The notes under the pieces: model-generated
Database searches by the model: none
The model's input: the letters and a program-made list of their open reading frames with translations, nothing else
What the model was told of the DNA's origin: nothing
DNA from: Coxiellaceae bacterium
GTDB taxonomy: Bacteria; Pseudomonadota; Gammaproteobacteria; Coxiellales; Coxiellaceae
Length of the DNA: 64,000 bases
Direction of reading: 5' to 3'
Assembly: GCA_030680235.1 (NCBI GenBank)
Contig: JAUXWQ010000052.1
Coordinates: forward strand, 1 to 64,000
Shown: in pieces, positions 1 through 6,774 of the stretch
Layout: each line of letters starts with the position of its first letter
Numbering within the stretch: the first letter of the stretch is position 1
Made by a program: the position numbers and the translations under genes

Positions 1-141
1 CTAATTTTTAGATTTTAGGCGAGGTTGGATGGTAATTTGTTGAGAAAAGCGCAGTGTACATGAAGTCCATGAGCATTTTCGAAACAAATTACCATTCAAG
101 ATCGCCAAAAGATGAAAATTTTTTGTTCACGGGAATTGCTG
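1..141. repeat. RepA copy 1, cut by window start
   Basis: Matches the copies at 28866-29036 and 53155-53327 from the inner left arm to the right end (GGGAATTGCTG). The arms around 25-48 and 90-115 are inverted repeats, so the element can fold into a long hairpin. Its left end lies outside the window. Confidence 0.85.
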
Positions 142-191
142 CAATGATGTCTTTGTGAAAATGTTTGACACCATTGGCTGAACAGTTACGC

Positions 192-428
192 TTAATCCTG
201 ATCAATAATCCGGCCTTTGTGCGTTTTTTCTGCTTGTTTTTGAGGAGGCCGAAAAAACCGCATGCGAAGATAGCCAATGCCAGCAAAAATCAGCCCGATA
301 ATGACGACCGTGATAAAAATATAAGAAAAGATGAAAAACATCAGGATAAAAAATACAATCATGATGGTCAAAATGAAGTAGGTCACAATGAGTGAGCGTA
401 GTTTGTTAGGTGAATTTTTCTTTTTCAT
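192..428 (-). CDS. small two-helix membrane protein, unknown function
   Basis: Hypothetical protein of 78 residues. It has a basic N-terminus (MKKKNSPNK), two hydrophobic segments at about residues 12-34 and 37-54, and a basic cytoplasmic-type tail (RMRFFRPPQKQ). No family is recognised. On the minus strand a TATAAT-like box sits about 10 bases before the ATG and no clear ribosome site is visible, so the message may be leaderless. A fragment of RepA (447-485) lies just upstream and a full RepA lies downstream. The frame could be spurious, but the charge and hydrophobicity pattern look like a real small inner-membrane protein. Confidence 0.55.
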   Translation of the reverse strand: MKKKNSPNKLRSLIVTYFILTIMIVFFILMFFIFSYIFITVVIIGLIFAGIGYLRMRFFRPPQKQAEKTHKGRIIDQD

Positions 429-446
429 AGTGCATTATAACACTAG

Positions 447-485
447 CACCTGAGCATTTTCGAGACAAATTATCGTTCAACATCC
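447..485. repeat. RepA fragment
   Basis: About 39 bases match the centre-right part of RepA (GAGCATTTTCGAGACAAATT and following TATCGTTCAA), closest to the copy upstream of recA. Only this piece is present, so it is a decayed or partial copy. It lies directly upstream of the small membrane protein gene on the minus strand. Confidence 0.75.
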
Positions 486-487
486 TT

Positions 488-590
488 AGAGCCTGGAGAT
501 CTTAAACAGGCTCTTAAACCTAGATTCGGTAGTTAAACCCTACTGCGAACGCTTAAACGTCTGAATCTAGGTTAAAAGACGAAGGTTTTT
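488..590 (+). promoter_or_regulatory. candidate structured leader with four TTAAAC motifs
   Basis: Two adjacent stem-loops are visible. Stem 1 pairs AGAGCCTG (488-495) with CAGGCTCT (507-514). Stem 2 pairs AACCTAGATTC (517-527) with GAATCTAGGTT (563-573) and has a smaller GTAG/CTAC stem inside. The heptamer (C/G)TTAAAC occurs four times (501, 513, 532, 552), mostly in predicted single-stranded parts, and a run of six T follows at about 585-590. It lies about 100 bases upstream of the secreted hypothetical/lepB unit. It may be a structured RNA leader, a small RNA or an inactive repeat; no known riboswitch class is recognised. Confidence 0.4.
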
Positions 591-684
591 TATTCGACGG
601 GTTGCTGGCATCGATTCCACTGCTTTTTTAAATAATTTGCCGTACAATACGGGACATTCTTGCTCTGAAGAAAAGGAAATACCC

Positions 685-1068
685 TTGATAAGACATATTA
701 TCTGCACACTCTCTGGATTGTTCGCGCTCTTGTGTTTGCTTATGGTTACGCCTAGTGCACATTATGAGCCGCAAGGAATTATTTTGCCTGCAAAAATTGT
801 TCGCGCACCAACTTCTGCTGACGATGTCGTGATTTATCATCAGGCACCTTTCGGTGTAAAAGATCTTGGGCAAATTCGTGTGGAGTTCGCCTTTAAAACG
901 TTGAACACGCAAGTACGTGATGATTTGCTAGCTAAAGTAAAAGCATTGGCTGCTAGTGTGGGAGCGAACGGCGTTGTCGTGAATGTGCTTGTGCCGGGGG
1001 AGGGTGTTCGACAAGTGTTGAGTTTTGTTGGTACCGCCGTGTATGTTTCAGGGAGCAAAAAACAATGA
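685..1068 (+). CDS. secreted hypothetical protein upstream of lepB
   Basis: Hypothetical protein of 127 residues if translation starts at TTG 685, which has AAGGAAA five bases upstream; the frame is open further 5', to an ATG at 637. The first about 22 residues form a signal peptide (hydrophobic LSGLFALLCLLMV, then SAH). The mature part ends in a pattern like 'K..A...GANGVVVNVLVPG', a fold style common in small periplasmic proteins, but I cannot name a family. The last four bases overlap the start of lepB (ATGA), so the two genes are probably cotranscribed and translationally coupled. Confidence 0.7.
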   Translation: MIRHIICTLSGLFALLCLLMVTPSAHYEPQGIILPAKIVRAPTSADDVVIYHQAPFGVKDLGQIRVEFAFKTLNTQVRDDLLAKVKALAASVGANGVVVNVLVPGEGVRQVLSFVGTAVYVSGSKKQ

Positions 1069-1862
1069 CTTTCGATTTCCCTTTAGTGTTATTAAGTGCC
1101 ATTATTTTTTCTGGTGCTGTCTGTTTGTGTGATTTTATTTTTTGCCTCGTCAACAAAGAAAAATGTTTTGAAACAAAAAAGCGGCCGCTGATCATAGATT
1201 ACGCACGCGCGTTTTTCCCTGTTTTACTGCTTGTTTTTTGTATCCGTTCATTTTTATTTCAGCCATACCGTGTGCCGACAGGTTCATTAAAACCTACGGT
1301 AATGCCCGGTGATTTTATTTTAGTGAACCAGTACCATTATGGTGTGCGTTTTCCTGTGTGGGATAAAAAATTAATTTCAGTGGGTGAGCCGGCGCGTGGA
1401 CAGGTTGCTTTATTTTATTACCCGGTTGATCATCGTTTTACCTTTGTAAAGCGTGTCGTTGGATTGCCAGGAGATCATATTAGTTATATTAATAAAGTGT
1501 TATATGTTAATGGCAAACAAGCATCTCAAAAATTTGTTGCGGATGTTACGCAATTAAATGACTTTGGTCAGCTTGTAACGTATCAAAAATATGAAGAAGA
1601 TTTAAGTGGGGTAAAACACGCCATTTTTGAAATTAATGATGGCGGTCATCCTCCGCATGATTTTTATAATATTGTTGTGCCGCAAGGGCAATATTTTATG
1701 ATGGGTGATAATCGTGATGAAAGTGATGACAGCCGTTACTGGGGTTTTGTGCCAGAAAAGAATTTGGTAGGGCATGCGTTATTTATCTGGATGAGTTGGG
1801 ATGGTAGTGCTTCGCATTTTTATGATATGGTTCGTTGGGATCGGATAGGGCATCGTCTATGA
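1065..1862 (+). CDS. lepB: signal peptidase I
   Basis: Membrane serine peptidase that removes signal peptides from exported proteins at the periplasmic face. It has 265 residues with two N-terminal membrane segments (about 5-28 and 48-64), as usual for proteobacterial LepB. The catalytic serine is in the box PTGSLKPT (Ser74) and the lysine base is in VKRVVGLPGD (Lys129). The box GDNRDESDDSRYWGFV near residue 220 is intact. The residue after the catalytic serine is Leu, where the family usually has Met. The start overlaps the upstream gene by 4 bases and the stop overlaps pgsA by 4 bases, giving a coupled three-gene unit. Confidence 0.97.
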   Translation: MTFDFPLVLLSAIIFSGAVCLCDFIFCLVNKEKCFETKKRPLIIDYARAFFPVLLLVFCIRSFLFQPYRVPTGSLKPTVMPGDFILVNQYHYGVRFPVWDKKLISVGEPARGQVALFYYPVDHRFTFVKRVVGLPGDHISYINKVLYVNGKQASQKFVADVTQLNDFGQLVTYQKYEEDLSGVKHAIFEINDGGHPPHDFYNIVVPQGQYFMMGDNRDESDDSRYWGFVPEKNLVGHALFIWMSWDGSASHFYDMVRWDRIGHRL

Positions 1863-2416
1863 ATATTCCATTGCTATTAACAGTATCGCGTATTTTAGTT
1901 ATCCCTGTGGTAGCAATTTTTTATTTATTGCCTTTTTGGTGGGCACATCCTGCAGCGGCCATATTATTAGCGCTTGCCGCTTTTACAGATTGGTTAGATG
2001 GGTATTTGGCGCGTAGTCTGTCACAAATGACGGAGCTTGGTGCATTTCTGGATCCTGTTGCTGATAAGTTATTGGTGGCTGTCTCGTTGGTTATGGTGTT
2101 AAGTGCTAATTTAATTCCGTACTTAGGTGTTGCGGCGGCGGTGATCATTGGTCGTGAAATTGCAATTTCAGCCTTGCGTGAATGGATGTCTGTCATTGGT
2201 GAGCGTGTCAGTATGAAAGTGACAAATGTTGCAAAATTTAAAACGATGATACAGATGGTCGCGCTTATCATGTTGGTTTGGTATCATCCGGGATCGTTTG
2301 CTTGGATATTGTGGTTAGGGCCGATATTATTATATGTGGCTGCAATTTTAACACTTTGGTCAATGTTTATTTATTTAAAAATAGCTTGGCCGGCGCTTGG
2401 AAAATCAATTAACTAA
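1859..2416 (+). CDS. pgsA: CDP-diacylglycerol-glycerol-3-phosphate 3-phosphatidyltransferase
   Basis: Integral membrane enzyme that makes phosphatidylglycerol phosphate from CDP-diacylglycerol and glycerol-3-phosphate, the committed step of acidic phospholipid synthesis. It has 185 residues and several membrane helices. The CDP-alcohol phosphotransferase signature DG..AR........G...D...D is intact (DWLDGYLARSLSQM, then ELGAFLDPVADK). I chose the ATG at 1859, which overlaps the lepB stop as ATGA, over an in-frame ATG eight codons upstream, because family members start with a sequence like MNIPLLLTVSRI. It is followed by glycine, cysteine and leucine tRNA genes, the same order as pgsA-glyW-cysT-leuZ of E. 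coli. Confidence 0.97.
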   Translation: MNIPLLLTVSRILVIPVVAIFYLLPFWWAHPAAAILLALAAFTDWLDGYLARSLSQMTELGAFLDPVADKLLVAVSLVMVLSANLIPYLGVAAAVIIGREIAISALREWMSVIGERVSMKVTNVAKFKTMIQMVALIMLVWYHPGSFAWILWLGPILLYVAAILTLWSMFIYLKIAWPALGKSIN

Positions 2417-2452
2417 TTTATCAAAAAAACGCATATTTTTGATCGTTTTAGC

Positions 2453-2482
2453 TTGACAATTTTTCAAGAATCGCAATAATAG
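2453..2482 (+). promoter_or_regulatory. sigma-70-type promoter for the tRNA cluster
   Basis: A consensus -35 box TTGACA (2453-2458) and a -10-like TAATAG (2477-2482) are separated by 18 bases; AATAAT one step upstream would give 16. This is the best promoter match between pgsA and the first tRNA and probably drives all three tRNAs. Confidence 0.6.
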
Positions 2483-2541
2483 CAATCCTGATTGTTAATG
2501 AGTTTTTAAGGACTTATTGATTACACAGGATGCGAGCCGTG

Positions 2542-2574
2542 TGCGAGCCGCGCACGTAGTAAGCGGTTTTTTTT
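2542..2574. repeat. RepC-related half copy with T run
   Basis: TGCGAGCCGCGCACGTAGTA followed by AGCGG and eight T resembles the right arm of the long hairpin at 14690-14759. The left arm is missing here. It lies between the likely tRNA promoter and the first tRNA, so transcription must read through it. Confidence 0.55.
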
Positions 2575-2584
2575 AAGTTTAAAT

Positions 2585-2657
2585 GCGGGAATAGCTCAGT
2601 TGGTAGAGCATAACCTTGCCAAGGTTAGGGTCGCGAGTTCGAGTCTCGTTTCCCGCT
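2585..2657 (+). tRNA. glyW: tRNA-Gly (anticodon GCC)
   Basis: Cloverleaf with acceptor stem GCGGGAA/TTCCCGC, D loop AGCTCAGTTGGTAGAGC, anticodon stem-loop CCTTGCCAAGG with GCC, and T arm GAGTTCGAGTCTC. The CCA end is not encoded. It is the first of three tRNAs after pgsA, matching the E. coli gene order. Confidence 0.96.
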
Positions 2658-2738
2658 AAAGTTTTTGTTGTAGAGGCGTCTATTTATCACGTCTTTCTAA
2701 TTCAGCATTCAATGTGTTAGTTTTATGTGGCGTGTTTA

Positions 2739-2765
2739 CTGACACTGACGACTGACACTGACACG
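2739..2765. repeat. RepD single arm before tRNA-Cys
   Basis: Four imperfect ACTGAC hexamers followed by ACG, the same 6-base periodic type as the RepD arms elsewhere (for example upstream of aroC). No facing arm is seen within 150 bases. Confidence 0.6.
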
Positions 2766-2770
2766 TTTTT

Positions 2771-2841
2771 GGCTAGGTGTCAGAGTGGTTATGTAGCGGC
2801 CTGCAAAGCCGCGTACGCCGGTTCGATTCCGGCCCTAGCCT
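2771..2841 (+). tRNA. cysT: tRNA-Cys (anticodon GCA)
   Basis: Cloverleaf with acceptor stem GGCTAGG/CCTAGCC, anticodon loop CTGCAAA with GCA, and T arm CGGTTCGATTCCG. It is 71 bases long, with CCA not encoded. Confidence 0.95.
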
Positions 2842-2922
2842 TGTTTTTTGTATAGGTTGTATGGTTTTTCTCTTTTCCTACCTGTTTCAAGAGAGTGGCC
2901 TTGTTTGTAGTACTTCTAAAAT

Positions 2923-3010
2923 GCCCGGGTGGCGAAACTGGTAGACGCAAGGGACTTAAAATCCCTCGGTAGGTAACACCTCCGTGCCGGTTCGACTCCG
3001 GCCCCGGGCA
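2923..3010 (+). tRNA. leuZ: tRNA-Leu (anticodon TAA)
   Basis: Class II tRNA of 88 bases. The acceptor stem is GCCCGGG/CCCGGGC, the anticodon loop CTTAAAA reads TAA, a long variable arm (CGGTAGGTAACACCTCCG) follows, and the T arm is CGGTTCGACTCCG. The terminal CA after the stem is partly templated (CAAA). Confidence 0.96.
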
Positions 3011-3219
3011 AATTTTTTCTTAATAATCTTTTAGTTACAAATTTTTTCATTTATCTCGAATTATCCTTCTGTCCGAAAATTTTAGTGCGCCTTTAAAAGG
3101 TAACCGGTTTGTAACCGCAGTTTCGAAATACATTTTTCTGAAATCTTGGAATTTTTAGAATTATGCGTATAAAAAGATGATAGGGGTTGATTAGCTTAAT
3201 CCGTAATGGGTGTAGATCA

Positions 3220-4176
3220 ATGAGTATATTTTTACTAATGTCACCGCTTTTATTAATAGTATTGATTGGATACTGTAGTGCAAAATTTTCTTTGTTTTCT
3301 GAAGAAAGTAATACCACTTTCACACGACTTGCGTTTTTTATTGCAATGCCGTGCCAGTTATTTTTTGATTTCTCTAAAACGCCTGTTTCACAGTCAATTA
3401 ATGTTCCTTATATTTTAGCTTTTGTATTGTGCATGTTAGTGACGGGAACTTTTATGTTTACCTTTACTCGATTTTTTTTAAAAAAATCATTCGCGGAATC
3501 TGCCCTGAATATCATGGGTTCATCGCAGGTTAATACTGCTTATTTTGCAATCCCATTATTTATATTGGTTTTTAATAATCCAACGCCAGTTTTGCCGATA
3601 TTGATTTTTCAAACAGTGATTTTAACAACGATTGTTTTGTTGATCATAGAGCATGATTTAAAAGAAAAAAACACTGAAAAACAGGGATATTTTTTTGAAA
3701 AAATAAAAAGTGTTTTTTTAATTGTGCTGAAAAACCCTATCATTCTTGCCTGCATATTGGGCATTGGGTTTTCATTTTTTAATCTACACACGCCAGTCGT
3801 TATTGATAAAGTTTTAAAATTAATGGGTGAAACAGCAGCGCCTTTAGCCTTGTTTGCATTAGGGCAATCGCTTTTCTTCGATCTTAAAAAAATTGTTGGC
3901 AAGGAGTTAATGGAAGTAAGTATTATTACTTTCATAAAATTATTAATTTTGCCAACATTAGCATTTTTTATTGGAAAATATATATTTCACCTCAGTCAAT
4001 TCTGGTTAGCGTCACTGATTCTGATGGCTGCTATGCCTTCTCCGAAAAATATGTTCATTTTCGCAGTACGATACAAATTAGATGTTAAAAAAGCCAGTAC
4101 GGTCGTTGCTGTATCGACTTTATTATCGTTTATTACATTGAATGTGTTGCTAATTTTGTTGCACTCATATATCTAA
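3220..4176 (+). CDS. AEC-family (auxin efflux carrier-like) permease
   Basis: Inner-membrane transporter of the PIN/AEC family (Mem_trans), whose bacterial members move malate, malonate or other small organic acids; the substrate cannot be read from sequence. It has 318 residues with about ten hydrophobic segments, a two-fold repeat with a charged loop near residue 150 (EHDLKEKNTEKQG), and the family-style helix break LMGETAAPLALFALGQSL. I chose ATG 3220 over an upstream in-frame TTG because family proteins begin right at the first helix. It ends 11 bases before a MATE transporter gene, and an Lrp-type regulator follows, so the three may form a transport/regulation unit. Confidence 0.85.
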   Translation: MSIFLLMSPLLLIVLIGYCSAKFSLFSEESNTTFTRLAFFIAMPCQLFFDFSKTPVSQSINVPYILAFVLCMLVTGTFMFTFTRFFLKKSFAESALNIMGSSQVNTAYFAIPLFILVFNNPTPVLPILIFQTVILTTIVLLIIEHDLKEKNTEKQGYFFEKIKSVFLIVLKNPIILACILGIGFSFFNLHTPVVIDKVLKLMGETAAPLALFALGQSLFFDLKKIVGKELMEVSIITFIKLLILPTLAFFIGKYIFHLSQFWLASLILMAAMPSPKNMFIFAVRYKLDVKKASTVVAVSTLLSFITLNVLLILLHSYI

Positions 4177-4187
4177 GGTATTTTTAA

Positions 4188-5501
4188 ATGCGTGAAATTG
4201 AAGCTTTAACCTGGGAGGAGAGAAAGGATACTCTAAAAAAATTTGCAAGGTTATCACTTCCTATTATTTTGACGCGATCAGTGAGCGTTGCATCTGAACT
4301 GACAATGGCGATTATGTTGGCGAAGGTCGATACCGATCATTTGGCTGCAAGCGGGTTAATTAATGCACTGCAAAGCTTAATTCTTCGTACTGGTATGAAC
4401 GTGATTTATCCAACCGGCCTTATTGTTAGTCGTGAAAAAGGGGCATCGCCTGAAAAAATTGGGGTGATATTAAACGCAGGTTATGTCAATGCAGTTGGAT
4501 TAAGTGTTCCTTTTATGCTCTTTCTTGCGTTTTCAGGAAATATGCTTCGAGGAATAGGGCAACCGACTGTTGCTGCTGATTTAACTGAAACCTATTTTAG
4601 ACACTATCTTTTTGGTATTTCTGCAACTTTGTTAACGATTGCTAGTCAACAAGCGAGCTATAAAGTAGATGGTGAATGGATTGCATTTGTCATTAGTTTA
4701 ATACGAAGAGCGTTATTTTTATTTTTGGGATACGGTATATTGCATGGTGAATATCGTATGCCAAAAATGGGTATCGCTGGATTTGGTCTCGCGAATGGAA
4801 TAAGCGTTTGTTTGGATCAGTTATTATTTACCCTTTATTTTAAATTAAATCCATCTTTTAAAAAATATTATTTTTTCACAAAAGAATCGTTGAATTTTGA
4901 ATTACTGAAAAAATACACTAGCGAAGTTTTCAAATCCGGTATTGTGATGGGCGGTGATGCAGTAATTGATTTTATTGTTAATTTTACAAGCGTTATTTTA
5001 GTTGGGTTAAAAGGATCATCACCCTTGTCAGCTGTAGAAGTGGCGATGCAATTTAAGAATTTTTTTAGCATCCCTATATCTGGAATGGTGCAGGCCAGTT
5101 CAATTATCGCGCGCGCAGAGAAAGATATCAAAAAACGTAAAGCAATGACAAACATTAATACGTTAGGCAGTCTGGCATTTCCTGTTGTGTTTGGTCTTGC
5201 TTGTTTTGCAGCTTCCAATTCTCTTGTAACGCTTTTTATCGATAAAAATGATAAAAAAACACATCAATTAGCAAAAAATTTATTGTGGATTGTATTGCTA
5301 ACAATGATTCCGCTCGATATACAAAAAATGGTTGGTAGCGGATATAGAATAGTCGAAAATTATTTTATTTCTTTTATTGTTAACTTAGTCTCGACCGCTT
5401 TTTTTGGTCTCGGATTAGGGTGTTTGCTGAATTTTGAAACATCACTCTCTGAGGGTATGTATGCTGGAGTGGGTTTTGGAATATCTGTTGTGATTAAGTG
5501 A
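4188..5501 (+). CDS. MATE-family efflux transporter
   Basis: Probable cation-coupled multidrug or metabolite exporter of the MATE family, in the inner membrane. It has 437 residues with about twelve membrane helices in two halves. The N-terminal amphipathic start (EALTWEERKDTLKKFARLSLPIILTR) and the second-half helix with GIVMGGDAVIDF are typical. An AAGGTA ribosome site precedes ATG 4188, and the gene starts 11 bases after the AEC permease, so cotranscription is likely. The C-terminus stops soon after the last helix, a little short of the usual 440-460 residues. The substrate is unknown. Confidence 0.82.
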   Translation: MREIEALTWEERKDTLKKFARLSLPIILTRSVSVASELTMAIMLAKVDTDHLAASGLINALQSLILRTGMNVIYPTGLIVSREKGASPEKIGVILNAGYVNAVGLSVPFMLFLAFSGNMLRGIGQPTVAADLTETYFRHYLFGISATLLTIASQQASYKVDGEWIAFVISLIRRALFLFLGYGILHGEYRMPKMGIAGFGLANGISVCLDQLLFTLYFKLNPSFKKYYFFTKESLNFELLKKYTSEVFKSGIVMGGDAVIDFIVNFTSVILVGLKGSSPLSAVEVAMQFKNFFSIPISGMVQASSIIARAEKDIKKRKAMTNINTLGSLAFPVVFGLACFAASNSLVTLFIDKNDKKTHQLAKNLLWIVLLTMIPLDIQKMVGSGYRIVENYFISFIVNLVSTAFFGLGLGCLLNFETSLSEGMYAGVGFGISVVIK

Positions 5502-5580
5502 GTGTTCTTTGAACTGTGTCAATTTCTCACATTTTGTACGTATCTGGCTCCGCTTTCAAGGACACTTTGCTAATATAAAA

Positions 5581-5608
5581 TTGCTCATTAATCAGATTAA
5601 AATATGCT
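5581..5608 (+). promoter_or_regulatory. candidate promoter for the Lrp-type regulator
   Basis: TTGCTC (5581-5586) and TATGCT (5603-5608) are 16 bases apart. Just downstream are an AT-rich palindrome TTTATTTAAAAATAAA (about 5617-5632) and phased A/T tracts. Such sequences suit Lrp-family binding, so autoregulation is plausible but unproven. Confidence 0.4.
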
Positions 5609-5692
5609 AGGATGGTTTATTTAAAAATAAATTTCGCATTATATGTAATTAAATTTCATATAAATGTCTATTTTTAGTAAAATGAGTAATAT

Positions 5693-6217
5693 ATGGAAAA
5701 GCTACTGAGCAATGCACAAGTCAAGACTGCTAATATAGAACTTGAAACAGTTGAACTAGACAAAACGGATAAAAAAATTCTTAACTTGCTTCAAAAAAAC
5801 AATCAGCTGACTAATTTGGAGTTGGCTGAATTGATTAATTTGTCACCGCCACCATGCTTGCGACGCGTCAGAAGATTGCGTGAATCAGGGGTTATCATGC
5901 ACGATGTTGCATTGGTTAATCCTTTCAAAATAAAGCAAAACTTGATTAGTTTTGTGAGCGTGACGTTAGAAAAGAGCGGTGAAGATTTCTTGGATCATTT
6001 TGAGCAGAAAATGAATGAGTGCCCAGAGGTAAAGCAATGCTATTTTATTTCGGGCGAAGTCGACTACTTATTAATGGTTCATGTTGAAGATATAGCCACC
6101 TATAATGAGTTTGTTCGTCGAGCACTTGTTAATGCATCTAATGTGAAGTCATTTCGAAGTAATTTTTGTTTGAGTCGTGTTAAGTATGATACGAGTATTT
6201 TACTGCCTGAGGAATAA
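5693..6217 (+). CDS. Lrp/AsnC-family transcriptional regulator
   Basis: DNA-binding regulator that normally responds to an amino acid. It has 174 residues. An extra about 20-residue N-terminus is followed by a winged helix-turn-helix (about 24-75: LDKTDKKILNLLQKNNQLTN, then LAELINLSPPPCLRRVRRLR) and a RAM/AsnC effector domain (about 85-165) with the GEVDYLLMV strand seen in the family. The closest E. coli analogues are Lrp and AsnC; the ligand cannot be told. The preceding permease genes on the same strand are reasonable targets. The upstream 190 bases are very AT-rich and contain a perfect palindrome. Confidence 0.9.
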   Translation: MEKLLSNAQVKTANIELETVELDKTDKKILNLLQKNNQLTNLELAELINLSPPPCLRRVRRLRESGVIMHDVALVNPFKIKQNLISFVSVTLEKSGEDFLDHFEQKMNECPEVKQCYFISGEVDYLLMVHVEDIATYNEFVRRALVNASNVKSFRSNFCLSRVKYDTSILLPEE

Positions 6218-6488
6218 TACAATAGAAGTTATTGGTGCAATAAAAAATACAATTTTTTCATTAATTGCTTTAAACGGCACTAAATATAAAATAATTGAAA
6301 AATTTAACCGCAATATTTGAAATTTTATTTTGAAAAATTCGTGATAGCATGAACCCTGTTGATTAATATTCCAAAGGGAATAAATACTGCTTGTAATTGC
6401 AGCACCAGGGAAAAATAATAATCATCTAAATTTCCAAGGTCGTCTGTGGATGCACAAGAAAAATTATTAATTATAAAATGGGGATATA

Positions 6489-6653
6489 ATGTCGAGAGTG
6501 TCGAGACAATTTTATTCTGGCTTGCTGTTTATGGCACTGCTTTTTCTAGCAGGCTGTGAAAATAGATCTTTAAAATCGGCTCAAAACAGCGTTAATCTTA
6601 AGCAAAATTTACAGAATAAGCCTGTCAAGTTTCATTTGATAGGAGATCAATAA
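6489..6653 (+). CDS. tiny lipoprotein
   Basis: Open frame of 54 residues beginning MSRVSRQFYSGLLF. The hydrophobic stretch runs into a lipobox LFLAGC (Cys23), so the mature protein would be a lipid-anchored peptide of about 32 residues with no negatively charged retention signal at +2 (Glu at +2, Asn at +3). A ribosome site GGGGAT precedes the ATG, and a terminator-like hairpin with five T follows at 6716-6747. No homologue is recognised. Small lipoproteins of this type (entericidin-like) are common but diverge fast. The 270 bases upstream, back to 6218, show nothing else recognisable apart from AT-rich promoter-like DNA. Confidence 0.6.
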   Translation: MSRVSRQFYSGLLFMALLFLAGCENRSLKSAQNSVNLKQNLQNKPVKFHLIGDQ

Positions 6654-6715
6654 AAATCATTTCCCGACAGAAATTCAGTTTAAGAATCCAATGAAAAAAA
6701 GCATGTGAATGCATT

Positions 6716-6747
6716 GTGCTGGGAAGTGTGGCGTCAGCACGGTTTTT
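6716..6747 (+). terminator. terminator-like hairpin after the tiny lipoprotein
   Basis: GTGCTG (6716-6721) pairs with CAGCAC (6735-6740), followed by GG and five T. The stem is short and the loop 13 bases, so strength is uncertain. Confidence 0.45.
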
Positions 6748-6774
6748 AAATAGTTATTCGCGCATGCTTCGAAC

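Noticed and set aside
4188-5501. Truncated MATE gene
   Set aside because: The C-terminus is slightly short, but all helix blocks of both halves seem present and no frame break was found.
6218-6488. Riboswitch before the tiny lipoprotein
   Set aside because: Only a short ATTCC/GGAAT hairpin and AT-rich DNA are seen; no known riboswitch core could be matched. The GCAGCACCAGGG string shared with the purA-nadD hairpin is too short to interpret.
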